Source of the DNA: Plasmopara viticola
Lineage: Eukaryota; Oomycota; Peronosporomycetes; Peronosporales; Peronosporaceae
Direction: 5' to 3'
DNA: 64,000 nt
NCBI GenBank assembly: GCA_001695595.3
Contig: MBPM02000039.1
Location: forward strand, 310,001 to 374,000
A program made the position numbers and the translations under genes. Positions 1-11,514 of the stretch are shown here, in pieces. Numbering within the stretch: the stretch's first letter is position 1; the number at the start of each line of letters is the position of its first letter. The notes beneath the pieces are model-generated. The model saw nothing but the letters and a program-made list of their open reading frames with translations. It did not search any database and was not told the origin of the DNA.

Positions 1-2930
1 TGAATATGGCGAAATCTCGCGTGGTACTTTGCCTGCAAAGGTTGCAAAATTTCTTAGGTAAGTGAGAACATAATCAAAAGCGTCTCATGTCTTAAGGGTA
101 TGCTTCGTAAACTTAATGTCAGACTCACCTTTAATTCAATAGTTCTCACAGGATAGTTCAGGGGGAATGAATGCAGGAGAAGAGACCCGACTGACTCAAC
201 CACCACCGGTCATCGACGCCAACACAGTTCTAGTCTTAGAATTAATTTATACAAGGATAAGAAGGACCTGCCATAGGTGAGCTATCCAGAAGATGCAGAA
301 CATGACACCGTGAGTGCTCCGATAAAACCACCCAACCATAAGCGGAACCTAGTTCAAAATAAATTAGTGCTTAGAATTACTAATCCAGCGCGATCTTAGC
401 GCATATTTTAGCGCTGCGTCAAAATGCACTAGGCATCGTAATAATCGAAATTTGAGAGTGTTCTGCACCCGGAGTACTCACAAATCTTTTAACACTGGCA
501 AAACAATGATTCAATTGAGGTATTATTAAAAGTTTGAATGAGCCTTCGGAGTATACGACTCGAACGAAGGCGTCATTTCAAATGCAGTTTTCTTTTGAAG
601 GCAGCTAATCTCTTTTTTGGCATACTGCTAACCTAGGTGTTTCAACGAATTCTCCAAGCGCGGTGTGAAGTCACTCCTACGGTACAAATCACTTAATGCC
701 TCGGTTCAGGTTCTGATGATCCTTTGGACAGTCGTACAGGGGCTAATTAAACCAATTTAATTACATCCGCGAATCGAAATAACCGCGCTTCTTCACAATA
801 AGCTAATGTTGCTCCAGAGAGCGCTTCTGTTGCACAAAATTTGGCATGAAGATGCCTCTCGTTTTTTTGGTCTAAAGGTATTGAGAAGATGGCCTCTATT
901 GCCTCGACCTTGGGCGTTCTTCATGACGAGCAATAGCTTTTAAAGACCGAACGTATGCACTGAAACTGCTCTCGAAAGTGTACCTGGTGCTTAGGCTGTG
1001 GATTCTTCGGAGCGACTCCAGACTCTTTGAATCGTCAAAGAGGATATGAACTCTGAGCCATGAAATTCATAGTCCTATTGACTGCCGTGTATTTCAGTGC
1101 AAGGTTATTCAACTGCGTTATGCAGTCGCTTCCTCACCAAGAAATCTCCACGATTGGCGAGGGGGCACAACCTTATGGGCATGCGACCACTCCGCCTAGT
1201 TATCAAATTTGTGGTAGCTATGGTATATATCAGCCACTCGTTTTTGTTTTTACAACAAAATCGAGCGCGAATACAGCCTTGAATAGACACTGGAGCAAAT
1301 TGTGACTCATATGGGACTCGGGGTTCCGATAATTGGAATAACTTCAACACGCGCCACATAAAATGCTAGGTGCGTCAACACAGTCTTCGAAAGGACGTCG
1401 ATCCGCGCATTTGCAGGACCCTGAAGGCCGAAACTAGACGGCGAAGTCTTTCCCATTTTCGTCGTGATAGAATCGCACTTTCCCTTTTGGTAATTAAAAC
1501 ATCTGGCTCTGCCCCATTGCAAAACAGGCATGGAAAGGGCTCCAAAAGTGCTACTCCAACTTTACCTACTCTTCAACTTGGTATGACAAGGCTTAACAGT
1601 CTCAGGAAGCAAATATTAAGCTCTAGTTTTTGGCAAATCTAGCTCTCTTCATTGTTCTTAAACCGAAACTAAAATTAGCCGTGTTTTTCTCATATGAGCT
1701 CTAACCTATGACAAACTGTTAGTATACTTGGGTGCCCAACTGGAATATAGCTTTAGTTTCGCCACAAAGCGTTTGGTTGCGCAAAGACCTGACACGAAAA
1801 ATGGACGACTGGGGCTTTCAGTAGCAATAGACTTGCTCTGTTCAAGCACCTCCTACACACAAAAGCGTCTTGCCGGTAGCGCCGGCTTCCAAGTCGAAAC
1901 CACTCTCAGTTATCATGGAAGCCCTATAAAGTGACATTTTGTTTTGCCCAAAATTACTGAGCTTATCCTTTTTGGCGGTAGGATTCCTGTATCTTGTTTT
2001 TTTGCGATTGATAAAACAATTTAAATTTCTCCTCCCGTATTTATCTAAAAAAATCTAATTTTTCACCTTAGATAAACAAAACCGCATTTCTTGTTCTGCT
2101 GATCATATTAACCCAAATTCTCGCCAGGTCATTTAGCTATTCTCGCTTGAAAATTGTTTCCACACAAGTGCCCTGATATGAAAGGCTTTTTGAGTCCCCC
2201 CTCTCCAATTATCTCGAACGCCTTAGTGCTTCGGATAGGTAGCGGAGCTTTATGGTACTTCAACTCAAATTTCATATCTAGATGTAGAGCCTGTAGATAC
2301 GTAATTATTATTATTTAGTGCACATTTTTGATAGCTCTACTGCGCACTATGTATTGTAAGACATGACAGTGATTTGTTGTCTGTGGGTGATCTGCTGTAG
2401 ACTTCATCAAGCTGGTCCTTAAAGTTGGAGCAGCGTTTGCCAAAATGAGGCAAAAATTCGCGGGTCACCATCGCGTCCTGTAAGTCATAGTGCTCATAAG
2501 CTGTATACATTAAGAGTCTTGCTTTTTAATCTCCAGTCATGCTGGCCAAAAATGATGCCAAATACACTATGGTCGTGTAGTCTTTTACCTCATATAAGCC
2601 AAAGACGAAGTCGGGACTTATATAATCTAAATTGTCCGCTGGTTCGGGCCGGCGCGTAATCCGCGAACTTGAGTCTTATGGATTCTCAGCATCTCACTGG
2701 TACTAATAGGCACTGCAAGAGGCCGAAGTTAAAGCCGCAGACTCGGAGTAATGGATTTGCAACAGAATCTCGGTACTGGCAGGCATTGTAGAAGACCGAC
2801 GTTTGAGCCACAGGATCTTACAGGTCGTCACATACTTGCAGATTCGCGGCCACCAATGATCGAGACAAACACTCATTTTGAACCCAAATGACCGTTATTG
2901 GATAATTATTTGCCCAATTAACCTAATAGT
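1..2930. other. Intergenic, no gene recognised
   Basis: Only short, overlapping open frames on both strands are present, none with a recognisable domain, signal peptide or promoter. The one structured part is a diverged tandem repeat near 2675-2825, listed separately. Confidence 0.6.
2675..2825. repeat. Diverged two-unit tandem repeat, about 73 bp period
   Basis: Two neighbouring units share ATGGATT, GGTACT, AGGCA and GAAG/GACCGA blocks in the same order. GGTACT recurs at 2699 and 2772, which gives a 73 bp offset. The units have diverged a lot. No coding role is evident. Confidence 0.4.
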
Positions 2931-3262
2931 AGAGATTTGAGCTACCGGAACCCACGCGTTAGGGAAAAGCTATCTCTGTCGCGAGATGCTGATAGCAATT
3001 CGACCCATATTGGGACCCAGTTCCGTACCCCTCATTACACTATAGGCCTTTTTCGGTCAGTTAGGCGTCCCCCACCCAATCCTTTTATTACCCAATCGGG
3101 CGCGAGCTGGTAGGGCAGTCACAAACTCGGGTGTGATTGCTTGTCCACTTTAGCGACTTATCTCCGGCTTCCTTAATTCGGATCCTATGGGTATCGGTAT
3201 CGAACCAGGTACCTCCCGGTCCTGGGTCGAACGGCTAACCGCTCGAGCCACAGGGTCGGTTA
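2931..3262 (-). mobile_element. tRNA-derived SINE, copy A
   Basis: This minus-strand element starts with a tRNA-like head. Box A TGGCTCGAGCG is at 3250..3240 and box B GGTTCGATACC at 3206..3196, correctly spaced for an internal RNA polymerase III promoter. The body matches the copies at 42214-42535 and from 63790 along its length and ends in a CTCAAATCTCT-like terminus at 2931. A six-base GGTATC duplication lies next to box B. No clear target-site duplication was found. tRNA-derived SINEs are known from Phytophthora. Confidence 0.8.
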
Positions 3263-5700
3263 AATAATTGAGCCGACAGTCTATCTACTGAAAGCAATGC
3301 AGTTGAGATCAGGGGTGAGGAATTAATTGCTCGACTTTGGCATGTTTTCGGCACTAGATTATTGCACTGTACTCTTACGACTTCCAATCGATTAGCCTGA
3401 CAAAAATAATTGGTCAATTGCCTTTTTAATGTCGCTGGTGTAGGTCAGTCAACACATAAACTCGCCTGCTCTTTCGCGGAGGCCACACAAGTTCAACTTC
3501 GTGAAGGATGACAATCAGTGATGCAAATCCATTGTCGCCTTCACAATAGGTGAAAAGACCACAAACGCTTATGGCTTAAAAGACCATTTTATAAAAACAG
3601 CAGTGTGTATGTCGTGGCAGCGGAACTATTTTGTTCGGCAGCTCTAAGCTGCATGAACTAAAATAGATGGTTTACTCACGTCCGTTCTCATAAAGTTGCA
3701 ATATGGCGTAGTTTAAAGCGTTGCAAAAGACGCTTAACGGCTTTGGTTTGCCCGACAAAGCCAGCGCTGAAGCTTGCCGGACGATCTTCTGATGCATTAA
3801 AATTATTTTAGTGGTAGATCTTTAAGCAATTTCAATTCCCTTTCCAATACTTTGGACAAAGAATTTGTGTCAGCACTATACTCGTGCGAATAATCTTACT
3901 ACCCTTTTGAGAGCGTGTCGAAGACCAAGCTGAAACGGCTTTCACTATCTTGAGATCTGCAGAACTCAAACTTGCGCTCAAAGCAGCCGAGGACTTTTGT
4001 CACTTCTGCCGCAGCGACACATTTGTCGATGTTGGTGTAGCGTTTTTCAGCCCTTACAACCGCAAGCACTTAATGCCAATTGACCTTCTTCGGAGGACTG
4101 TATCCAAATATATCATTGAAGTTTGACCGGGCAAAAGTTCGTAATTGTTGGGACGATTGTGAGATCAGACAGAAAACGTCGTTCCAACGTTCATAGCCTT
4201 TCGGCATCATTAGCTACTAGTATAGCATGGCGATAGAAGCAGTTTTACCTGTGAGGATACATTTGATCCCCATATTTTAGTTAAGCACTATACGTAGTGC
4301 TTAGTTCAATCCAGAGCTCGTCACTAGCGACACCCTTTTCGTTACAGTGGGTGTATGTACAGGTACCCTTACATTGGCTAGTATAACATAAGCATTAACC
4401 GGTCGCCACCTTCCGTACGAGCACAGAACGTTGGTGAGGACTTCAGAGATTTTCGTTTAAATACCATGTCATTCTATGCCTAGGTGGCAAAGACGGCTCT
4501 AAAAGGAACCGATGCCTTGCGGTGTGTAGGTGAGTCCCATGACATTACGTCCGAGTGCTCTAAGTAAGGATCCGTAACGAGTTAATTTCTTGAGCCAAGG
4601 CGCAAGGTGCGCTGCCTACAAGACTGATCCAAGACATCTTCGTCTTCATCCTTCGCCATCTTCTTTCTTCTTCACAAGTGTCTTCGCTTCTCGCGCAGAC
4701 TCGTTCTTGCAAGCATTATGCGCTAAGTTCCCCTTGAAACGCGTGTCTTTTCGTCCGGCAACAGAATGATTATACACTTCTTTGTGGCTCTATTCCATCT
4801 GTGCATGTCTAGAGCGATAGAAAGAACGTATCTGTGGCCGTACAACGTCTCAGCATCAGATACGTCGAATTGAGCTTCCTCGACGTGCAGACACGCGTTC
4901 CAAGCGTAGCTTAGTGCATTCTGCTCGTGCGACTCGAAAATAGAATCACTACGCAAGAACAAGACCTGGACACTCGTGCCGTTACCTTGATTCGGATGGA
5001 ATCACTCTGGGTTTCTAAGATGAAAAGTTTAGCTTCACCACACATCGGGCGGGCTACCGGAGCCTATGCTTTTTGAGCCCTAGAGTATAGACTTGCTCAT
5101 ATAATTCGAGCACCATGACGCGTTACGACTGCTTGGCGGAAGGAGCCACCTCTTCAGCCCATAGAAATCTGTCAGGCGTTCGAGCAGCTTGCATTACTCG
5201 TACGACAGATGTAGAAAGATGGTTGGATCCATTTCGGAAGCTTTGCGAGGGTTAAAGCTGTCAATCTTCCCGCGTGGGAGCAGAATTTTTTCTGCTTAAA
5301 ACCGTTCACTATCCCGAATCGACGTATGTAACAGGTTGCAGCGTAAGACTGAATTTCTGAAACATTGTTCATCCTATTTTGGTCCTACCTACAATTTTGT
5401 GTTTGCACTAAATTTATGACTGTGAATTAGCTAGAGACTATGTCCTTTTTGAGATGCATCGTTATGAAACCCAAAAAATTTCCGTTAGGATGCTTATCGT
5501 GCACCAGAAGCCACCATTCTTTTAAGCTTCCTTTTGACGAAGAGCCAATTATCACCACAAAAGCTCAGCTTTGTGTAACGGCCGTGTTCGCGGGTTGTCG
5601 GCGTGCTCATTGGCACGTACGACGCTTCCTGAGGCAGCACTGTGTGTACTAACCATAGCATTGGTATAACATCAAGTCTACTAAATACTTTCTGATGCAG
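3263..5700. other. Intergenic, no gene recognised
   Basis: Short frames occur on both strands (for example 4723-4962 and 5172-5372, minus), but no motif, splice structure or promoter supports them. Old mobile-element sequence is likely but could not be assigned to a family. Confidence 0.5.
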
Positions 5701-6554
5701 TTACGCCATTAAATTTCGCTTCGCTTGAGCTTGTGCACCTTTGCGACTCAGATATTCGTGTACACCGATTCTTTTGTGTACGAAAGGTGGCGAAAGCCAC
5801 CATAAAATTTGAAGCGGCCATAAGAGATGGCGAATCCATGTCATCGTCGGATCGGAAAAGTAGTACCTTGTCTGGAAAATAGAAATAGTAAATGTTCAAG
5901 TTAGAACTATGAAATGGAGCTGATTTCATGCTGCATGGTGTAATTTCACTCACCATATGCAGAGCTTTTGGTTCAAAGTCGAGATTTAATCTCGTTATTG
6001 CAAATATAACATGCAAATGTCCACAGCTACACGTCTAGTAGTGCTACGGCTCAAACATGTACTCGTTCGCAGATTAAGGAGAGCGACATGTAGTTGTAAT
6101 CATATTTAGAAATGATAGACCAGCATATCAATTATTGCAGAGCGGCTTTTCTATTTGATACTTCGTCTTGATGCGGCTCAAATGTATGGGAGATGGGAGC
6201 CACCCACTGTACTGATACTTCTATGTATTATATCTATACAGGCTTTGGATCTACCCGCATTTATCATGTCGATTACGAACACATGGAGTGCTGATGCTTA
6301 CAAACACATGTAGGCTTAACAAACACATGCCGATGAACAAGATCAGACCATATATCTCCAATAGTCGCCGCTTAACAGACCACCGTAAAGCGTAGAACAG
6401 AGGGATCAATTGCTCGCCATTCGTAACTCTTTCCGACGGCGACCACAATTTTTTGCGTCGCCTTCGGAATGAAGACCGTCGTCGGATATGCCCCTAATTT
6501 TCGACAATACAATAATCACACCACCAGAATGACTCTTTCATGAGAACCATCCAT
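5701..6554 (-). CDS. Unrecognised spliced membrane protein gene (at least four exons)
   Basis: I do not recognise this family. Four segments join in phase 0. They are 6493..6302 (basic, then a hydrophobic GLILFIGMCLLSLHVF segment), 6206..6162, 6034..5954 and 5871..5701 (WIRHLLWPLQILWWLSPP, then a basic tail ending NLMA and TAA). The introns between them are 6301..6207 (donor GTAAGC, acceptor TACAG), 6161..6035 (donor GTATCA, the weakest) and 5953..5872. The last has donor GTGAGT, a CTAAC branch-like site and acceptor TTTTCCAG, and is the strongest evidence. The 5' end is unresolved: ATGs at 6554 and 6541 lie upstream, but TAG at 6496..6494 is in frame directly before the first listed exon, so a very short intron or a nonsense change is implied. 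The gene lies head-to-head with the CobW gene, with roughly 140 bp between start codons. Two membrane segments suggest a small integral membrane protein; no function can be assigned. Confidence 0.5.
5872..5953 (-). other. Spliceosomal intron (82 bp) in the unrecognised membrane gene
   Basis: Read on the minus strand, the segment begins GTGAGT, has TTCTAACTTG about 30 bases before its end, and ends in a pyrimidine-rich TATTTTCCAG. Removing it joins a frame ending in GCTCTGCATATG to an open 57-codon exon ending in TAA. Length and signals are typical of oomycete introns. Confidence 0.75.
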
Positions 6555-6655
6555 TAATTTGGCCGACGACGAAGACTCAGGTTGTATGTCGCTTTTTAAA
6601 TCAATCCATCTTGGCTGCCTCAGCGTACCCACCAAACAGGTCACCGACCTAATCT

Positions 6656-6669
6656 TCATTCTTCAATTT
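6656..6669 (+). promoter_or_regulatory. Oomycete Inr plus FPR core promoter of the CobW gene
   Basis: TCATTCTTCAATTT is a full match to the oomycete Inr/FPR consensus TCATTYYNCAWTTT. It lies 27 bases before the ATG at 6697, the usual distance for oomycete transcription starts. Confidence 0.75.
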
Positions 6670-6696
6670 GCCAACTTTTAGCTCGTATCGACTGCC

Positions 6697-8379
6697 ATGG
6701 CTGGAGCTGATACCGAGTCTCCGACCAACAAACGGCCACTAAAGACCGAGACAGACACGAAAGAGGGCAATCGCATCCCCGTGACGCTGCTTTCTGGTTT
6801 CCTAGGTAGTGGCAAGACGACGTTGCTGCAGCATATCCTCAAGAATAAAGATCATGCGTTACGTGTGGCCGTGATCGTCAATGACATGGGCGAGCTCAAC
6901 ATTGATGCGAACCTTGTGGCGTCCACAGGTGTGCTTCAACGCGAGGAGCAGCTTGTACGGCTTGAAAATGGCTGCATCTGCTGCACTCTTCGTGTGGACC
7001 TGCTCGAGCAGATTGCTCGCATTGCACAGAATGGGGAAGTCGATTACATTGTGATTGAAAGTTCTGGAATCAGTGAACCCATGCAAGTGGCCGAGACGTT
7101 CGTGTTCGAGTTGCCAGAAGGCCTTGAAGAAGAAGTGAGGGCCCAGTTGCCACAGTCTCCAGGGACGTCCAAGCGCTCGCGAACCGACTCGGGAGCGTCG
7201 TCGGGAGCCGAAACTAGTGCTACGGATTCCAACCCTCCACCAACGACAGGGATCCCCACCGTTCAGCTCGATGAGCTACTCGTTCGTGATGGCAAAGCGT
7301 TGCCGCTGCTTCGAGACGTTGCGCAACTGGACACGTGCGTGACGGTCGTGGATGCCGCGACTTTCTTTCACGTCTTTGACGACCCGCGAATGCTTTCAGA
7401 CGTCGAAGCAAATCGCAGCCAACTCCCTGAAGGCGATACTCGTACGATCACGGATCTCTTGATCGATCAGATTGAGTTTGCAGACATCATTTTACTCAAC
7501 AAGACCGACTTGGTTCCAGTCAAAGACGTCGAAGCGATTGAAAAGGTGTTGCGTCGTCTGAATTCGTACGCTAAAATCGAGCGAACGATCAAAGGCCGTG
7601 TGAAGCCTGAAATGATACTTGGCACCAAGCTCTTTTCGTTCGAGCGCGCGTCCCAGCAAACGGGGTGGCTTGAATCGCTCACAGTCGCACATACTCCTGA
7701 GACCGTTGAGTACGGCATCGGGTCGTTTCTGTACAAGGCTTCACGTCCGTTTCATCCCGCTCGACTGACCGGTATCCTTCAGGACGAGTTCGTCATTGTC
7801 GAGGCTCCAACGCTTCCTCCTTTTCCTACTGACGACGATGATGGTCACGGTCACGACCATGAAGAGGAAGACGAAGAAGAGGAAGGAGAAACTGGTGAGG
7901 AAGAGGCCGACGAAGAAATGAATCCGGAAGACGATGGCGAACCTCTTGATAAATTAGAAATTGCCAAGCGGTTGGAAGGCAAACAAAATGGCCTATTTAA
8001 AAATCTGTTGAGAAGCAAAGGAGTGTTTTGGCTCGGGACGCGCTCGTATAATTACGGGACGTGGTCTCAAGCAGGGTTATACTGCACTTTGTCAAATGGT
8101 GGCATGTGGATAGCTGCTCTTCCTGAAGAAGAGCGTACGCGCACAATGAAAGAACTGCCCAATTATAAGGAATTGATGGCGCGTGAGTATGGGGATCGCG
8201 CCCAGGAACTTGTGTTTATTGGCCGATTTTCACAGGAGGATAATGAAATTGCCAACATTCGTGCGGCCTTGGACTCGTGCTTACTCACTGACGAGGAAAT
8301 GAAGCAATACAATGCTGGCGACATTGAAGAGTGGGACGATCCGTTCGAGCCTTGGGAGTACTACACTTTTGATGACTAA
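6697..8379 (+). CDS. CobW/COG0523 (G3E) GTPase, putative zinc metallochaperone
   Basis: This is a 560-residue, intronless member of the G3E/COG0523 P-loop GTPase family, many of which deliver or handle zinc. In order: Walker A GFLGSGKT (34-41), ELNID (66-70), the metal-binding CICC motif (93-96), ESSGISEP switch II region (121-128) and guanine-specificity NKTD (268-271). A CobW C-terminal domain follows, with SFLYKASRPFHP and FWLGTRSYNYGTWSQAG. Two insertions enlarge it over the usual ~400 residues: a Ser/Thr/Pro-rich stretch (about 150-185) and a His/Asp/Glu-rich stretch starting GHGHDHEEE (about 380-420), which could bind metal. The start is set by the Inr/FPR motif at 6656 and by the motif layout. 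No targeting peptide is evident, so cytosolic. The client protein is not known. Confidence 0.92.
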   Translation: MAGADTESPTNKRPLKTETDTKEGNRIPVTLLSGFLGSGKTTLLQHILKNKDHALRVAVIVNDMGELNIDANLVASTGVLQREEQLVRLENGCICCTLRVDLLEQIARIAQNGEVDYIVIESSGISEPMQVAETFVFELPEGLEEEVRAQLPQSPGTSKRSRTDSGASSGAETSATDSNPPPTTGIPTVQLDELLVRDGKALPLLRDVAQLDTCVTVVDAATFFHVFDDPRMLSDVEANRSQLPEGDTRTITDLLIDQIEFADIILLNKTDLVPVKDVEAIEKVLRRLNSYAKIERTIKGRVKPEMILGTKLFSFERASQQTGWLESLTVAHTPETVEYGIGSFLYKASRPFHPARLTGILQDEFVIVEAPTLPPFPTDDDDGHGHDHEEEDEEEEGETGEEEADEEMNPEDDGEPLDKLEIAKRLEGKQNGLFKNLLRSKGVFWLGTRSYNYGTWSQAGLYCTLSNGGMWIAALPEEERTRTMKELPNYKELMAREYGDRAQELVFIGRFSQEDNEIANIRAALDSCLLTDEEMKQYNAGDIEEWDDPFEPWEYYTFDD

Positions 8380-9377
8380 GTGGGTTTTTAGTCCAAAGCC
8401 AATGTATATTGTGCAATTTCTTGTTTCTTTCCGATTGTATCGGTTAATAATACTATTGTTGAACTACAGACTGATCGGAGGTAATTATTAATATCAGACT
8501 GCTTGTTCGATCGGTATATCACCCACATACTAGAGCGACCCATTCCTTCTGCGGACTACAACAAAAATCGAGAAGATATAGTTCAATCATTACGAAGGTC
8601 ATCCAGTAAGGATTCTGTGCTTTAGAAGTATAGGAATGTGTACCAGGCGTTTCTCGACCATCCATATCCTAAATGGTGAAGTCGAATATTTGTGACGAAT
8701 TTTAAGAAAAATCGCCACAAACGGCCGCATGCAAGGCTTTGAGGTAAATAACGAACAAAGTGAGCACAGAGTGTAATGTTAATGAGAACCTAAGTATGTA
8801 ATTATACAATGACTTCGGACAGCAAAAAACTTTGTGGTCTACCTGGACCCAATTATGACAATTTGCTAAAATGCCGCCACTAAAACTTTATCAACCAAAT
8901 AAGTAGATTTTTGATATAGCTCAGGCATGTACTATAGAGACGTCTTTTCTACGTGTCTGTAAATTAGTCATTTTAATAGTAATGTTTATTGGAGCTTTCA
9001 TTATTCATGTAGGCGAATATTTTATATCCTTCTTTTACTGTTATTTTAGCAATGATGCTCCCCTGGAGGACCCGAAGTGTATACGTTTTTTCGAATAAAT
9101 ACGCAATCTGAAGAAAGAGCGAGGAAAACTTACTAAAACTAGCGTTGCGTCTTCCGGTATATAGGAGCAATAAATTACTAATTCTATTGAGCGAAGTAAT
9201 ACAATGCATAAGCGACATATAATGCTTAATTTCTTACTTGTACTCAATACTTTGTTGTAGGAATAGTGCTCCTCTTTTCTACAAGACTACACTTATACCA
9301 ATATTACTAAAATGACACGTAAATATTTGTTGTCCGGAACAGATGACGTTGATGTAAGTGTTGCGATTGCTACGCAC
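8380..9377. other. Convergent intergenic region
   Basis: This AT-rich sequence lies between the 3' ends of the CobW gene and the GH17 gene. Two overlapping minus-strand frames at 8973-9247 have no recognisable content. Both genes' transcription ends must lie here, but no terminator can be defined. Confidence 0.6.
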
Positions 9378-10247
9378 TTATCTACGACGAACACTTTGGT
9401 ATGGGCTCGATGGAATAGATACATGCGGGGTTCTATCCGCACTAAATAGACCAAAGTGTTTTTCGTAGTAAGCGCCAGTATAGCTCACCGTTGTGTCATA
9501 CATCATAAACCAATACGAATCAGGTTTGTCAGCGGTCCATTTGACGTAGTCGTTCAGGTACACCTGCATATTTTCAAAGGACGGTTGGTTATTAATGTAA
9601 TGCTCACCAGCCTTGGGCCAGCCAGTCTCCGTAAGACGGAGCTTCTCGGAGCCAAACTTTGCTACCATTTGATCCCATTGCGCTTGCAGCTTCTGGATCG
9701 AAGATTGCGAGCCATACGTGAAGAAGGGGTAAATGTTGACACCGATAACCTCGCAATGACCTGCGAGCTTCCATGCATGTTCACTCAGCCACTCATTGAT
9801 TCGCTGCACTGAGCCAACTGGCGTATCACCCACACAGGCACGTACTCGGTCGATATAACCAACGAGCTCTTCAGGTGAGTACATGCCATGGCCTCCATTT
9901 CGCATGTTCTCGTTGCCAACATAGATGGCCTCGACAGCCCAGGGGTTTCGGTGATAGCCATCACAGACAGCTTGGATCTCAGCATCGATACGATCTGGAA
10001 ATTGTAGTTGCACACCTGCAGCGATTCGGAGATTGGCGGCTGCGGCCATGTCGATCGCATTTACACCGGCCAGGTTTGTTTCAAACGTGCGAATGCTTGA
10101 AAAGTATTGAGATACTTGCCTCATGTCTTCTTGCAGCACGGCCCAATTAACATTCTCGTGGTGCCACGGAGAATAGGCGACACCGGTTTCTAGCTTGGCA
10201 TTTGTAAGGCTTACTACCAGAGCGGTAATGATAACTGCAGAGTTCAT
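9378..10247 (-). CDS. Secreted GH17 family glucan beta-1,3-glucosidase-like protein
   Basis: This 289-residue protein has an N-terminal signal peptide (about 1-17, hydrophobic [13 protein letters not shown]) followed by a single GH17 TIM-barrel domain. Landmarks are TGVAYSPW (21-28), IRTFE (52-56), [10 protein letters not shown] (70-79), YVGNEN with the predicted acid/base Glu113, IGVNIYPFF (168-176), LTETGWP with the predicted nucleophile Glu207, and YWFMMYD near the C-terminus. Both catalytic glutamates are present, so activity on beta-1,3-glucan, such as the oomycete's own wall, is expected. The protein ends in a basic SVRRR tail and shows no GPI signal. It is paralogous to the GH17 gene at 57014-57874. 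The start is the first ATG, 53 bases after an Inr-like motif. Confidence 0.92.
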   Translation of the reverse strand: MNSAVIITALVVSLTNAKLETGVAYSPWHHENVNWAVLQEDMRQVSQYFSSIRTFETNLAGVNAIDMAAAANLRIAAGVQLQFPDRIDAEIQAVCDGYHRNPWAVEAIYVGNENMRNGGHGMYSPEELVGYIDRVRACVGDTPVGSVQRINEWLSEHAWKLAGHCEVIGVNIYPFFTYGSQSSIQKLQAQWDQMVAKFGSEKLRLTETGWPKAGEHYINNQPSFENMQVYLNDYVKWTADKPDSYWFMMYDTTVSYTGAYYEKHFGLFSADRTPHVSIPSSPYQSVRRR

Positions 10248-10299
10248 TCGGCTTTTGCAGCTGTAGAGGACTAGGCGCTTGGCGTTCGCGTTCGACGAG

Positions 10300-10317
10300 G
10301 AAAATGAAAGAATGAAG
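10300..10317 (-). promoter_or_regulatory. Inr/FPR-like motif of the GH17 gene
   Basis: Read on the minus strand, TTCATTCTTTCATTTTCC fits the TCATTYYNCAWTTT consensus with one extra base. It sits 53 bases before the ATG of the GH17 gene. Confidence 0.5.
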
Positions 10318-11514
10318 TTTGACTTCAGTGCAAAACAGAAGGCTCCGAGGCAACTCAGTGGTGATTAAATCAAAACAATAAGGATGCGCAAGATACAACG
10401 AGTTGTTGAGTACTCTTAACGATTATACTTGGCCAATCTTCGGACAGAATATTTTTTTCTACATAACGTGTAGCTGCTGACATGCCGTACCACGACTATT
10501 GAAAAAAATCAATTATTTTTTCTAGTCTGAACTTTGAATACATAATATACTTATGTCGGCAAAAAATCAGAAACTTCGGTACAAAACAAATTCACCGACC
10601 CGATTTTCACAGAATCTGTCGGTCTCTAATTTGAATGGATTGCAATTTAATCTGCCAACCAAGGCTCTGGTAGCTTTTATGGCTGCCTGAATTGTGGCGA
10701 TCGTGGATTGAAGAATTTCTTGAAGCATCTGACGTATTGCTGAATGTGGCGATCACGATCTAATGTTTCTAGTATGAAAAGACAATCTGAACCCTTCAAT
10801 GGCTTCATCTATATGGTAAGTGACAACACTGCTTGACACATGCGTCAGCAGACAGCAAATCATTAAAAATAGACATAAATGAGTTTAACGGCCAAAATAG
10901 CTACAGGGACAGACCAGCCGTTGCCTGGCTTCAGTGCCCCGGTGATTCATTTGGGACCGAGTGCGCACAAGTTGTAATAAAAAGAGCGCCGTGGCGTATT
11001 GGCAGAATCTGTTCAGCCCCAAGCTTCTTTCAAACAGGTCTGTATCAATGGGCAAGCAAAACACGTAATAAGTGATATATTATCATGATACTTCACATAT
11101 GCCCACGTTCAACCAGATAATATATTGTCTTGTATTGTCGTAATGTACAATCGTTTAGAAGTAGCAAGTAAAAAAGTACTAGGAATGGATGCCAGTGAGC
11201 AAATATCAAACATGGGCATTTTCGAACACATACTGGGGTTCAAGTTAATGCATCAGTGGTTGTTATTGCAAGCTTGAGCCATTAGTTCTTTAAAAAAAGA
11301 GGCTTTGAGCATCAATTATTGTCGCGTATTAGAAAAGCATCCAGTGGGACAAGTATCTGCGTTATAGAAAATCCGGATCGACCTCCTACAAAAACGTGCG
11401 ATTCCGGTGGCTTGAGCTCCGCAATCGCATCGCGGTGACCGCTTCATAAGCTCGGCGGGGCTATGCACTACTTTTTTAAACACCTTTCATGTAGTATTTC
11501 ATAAAACTGCCTTT
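10318..11514. other. Intergenic, no gene recognised
   Basis: The region is AT-rich, with short frames only (for example 10833-11075, plus) that match nothing I recognise. Confidence 0.55.
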
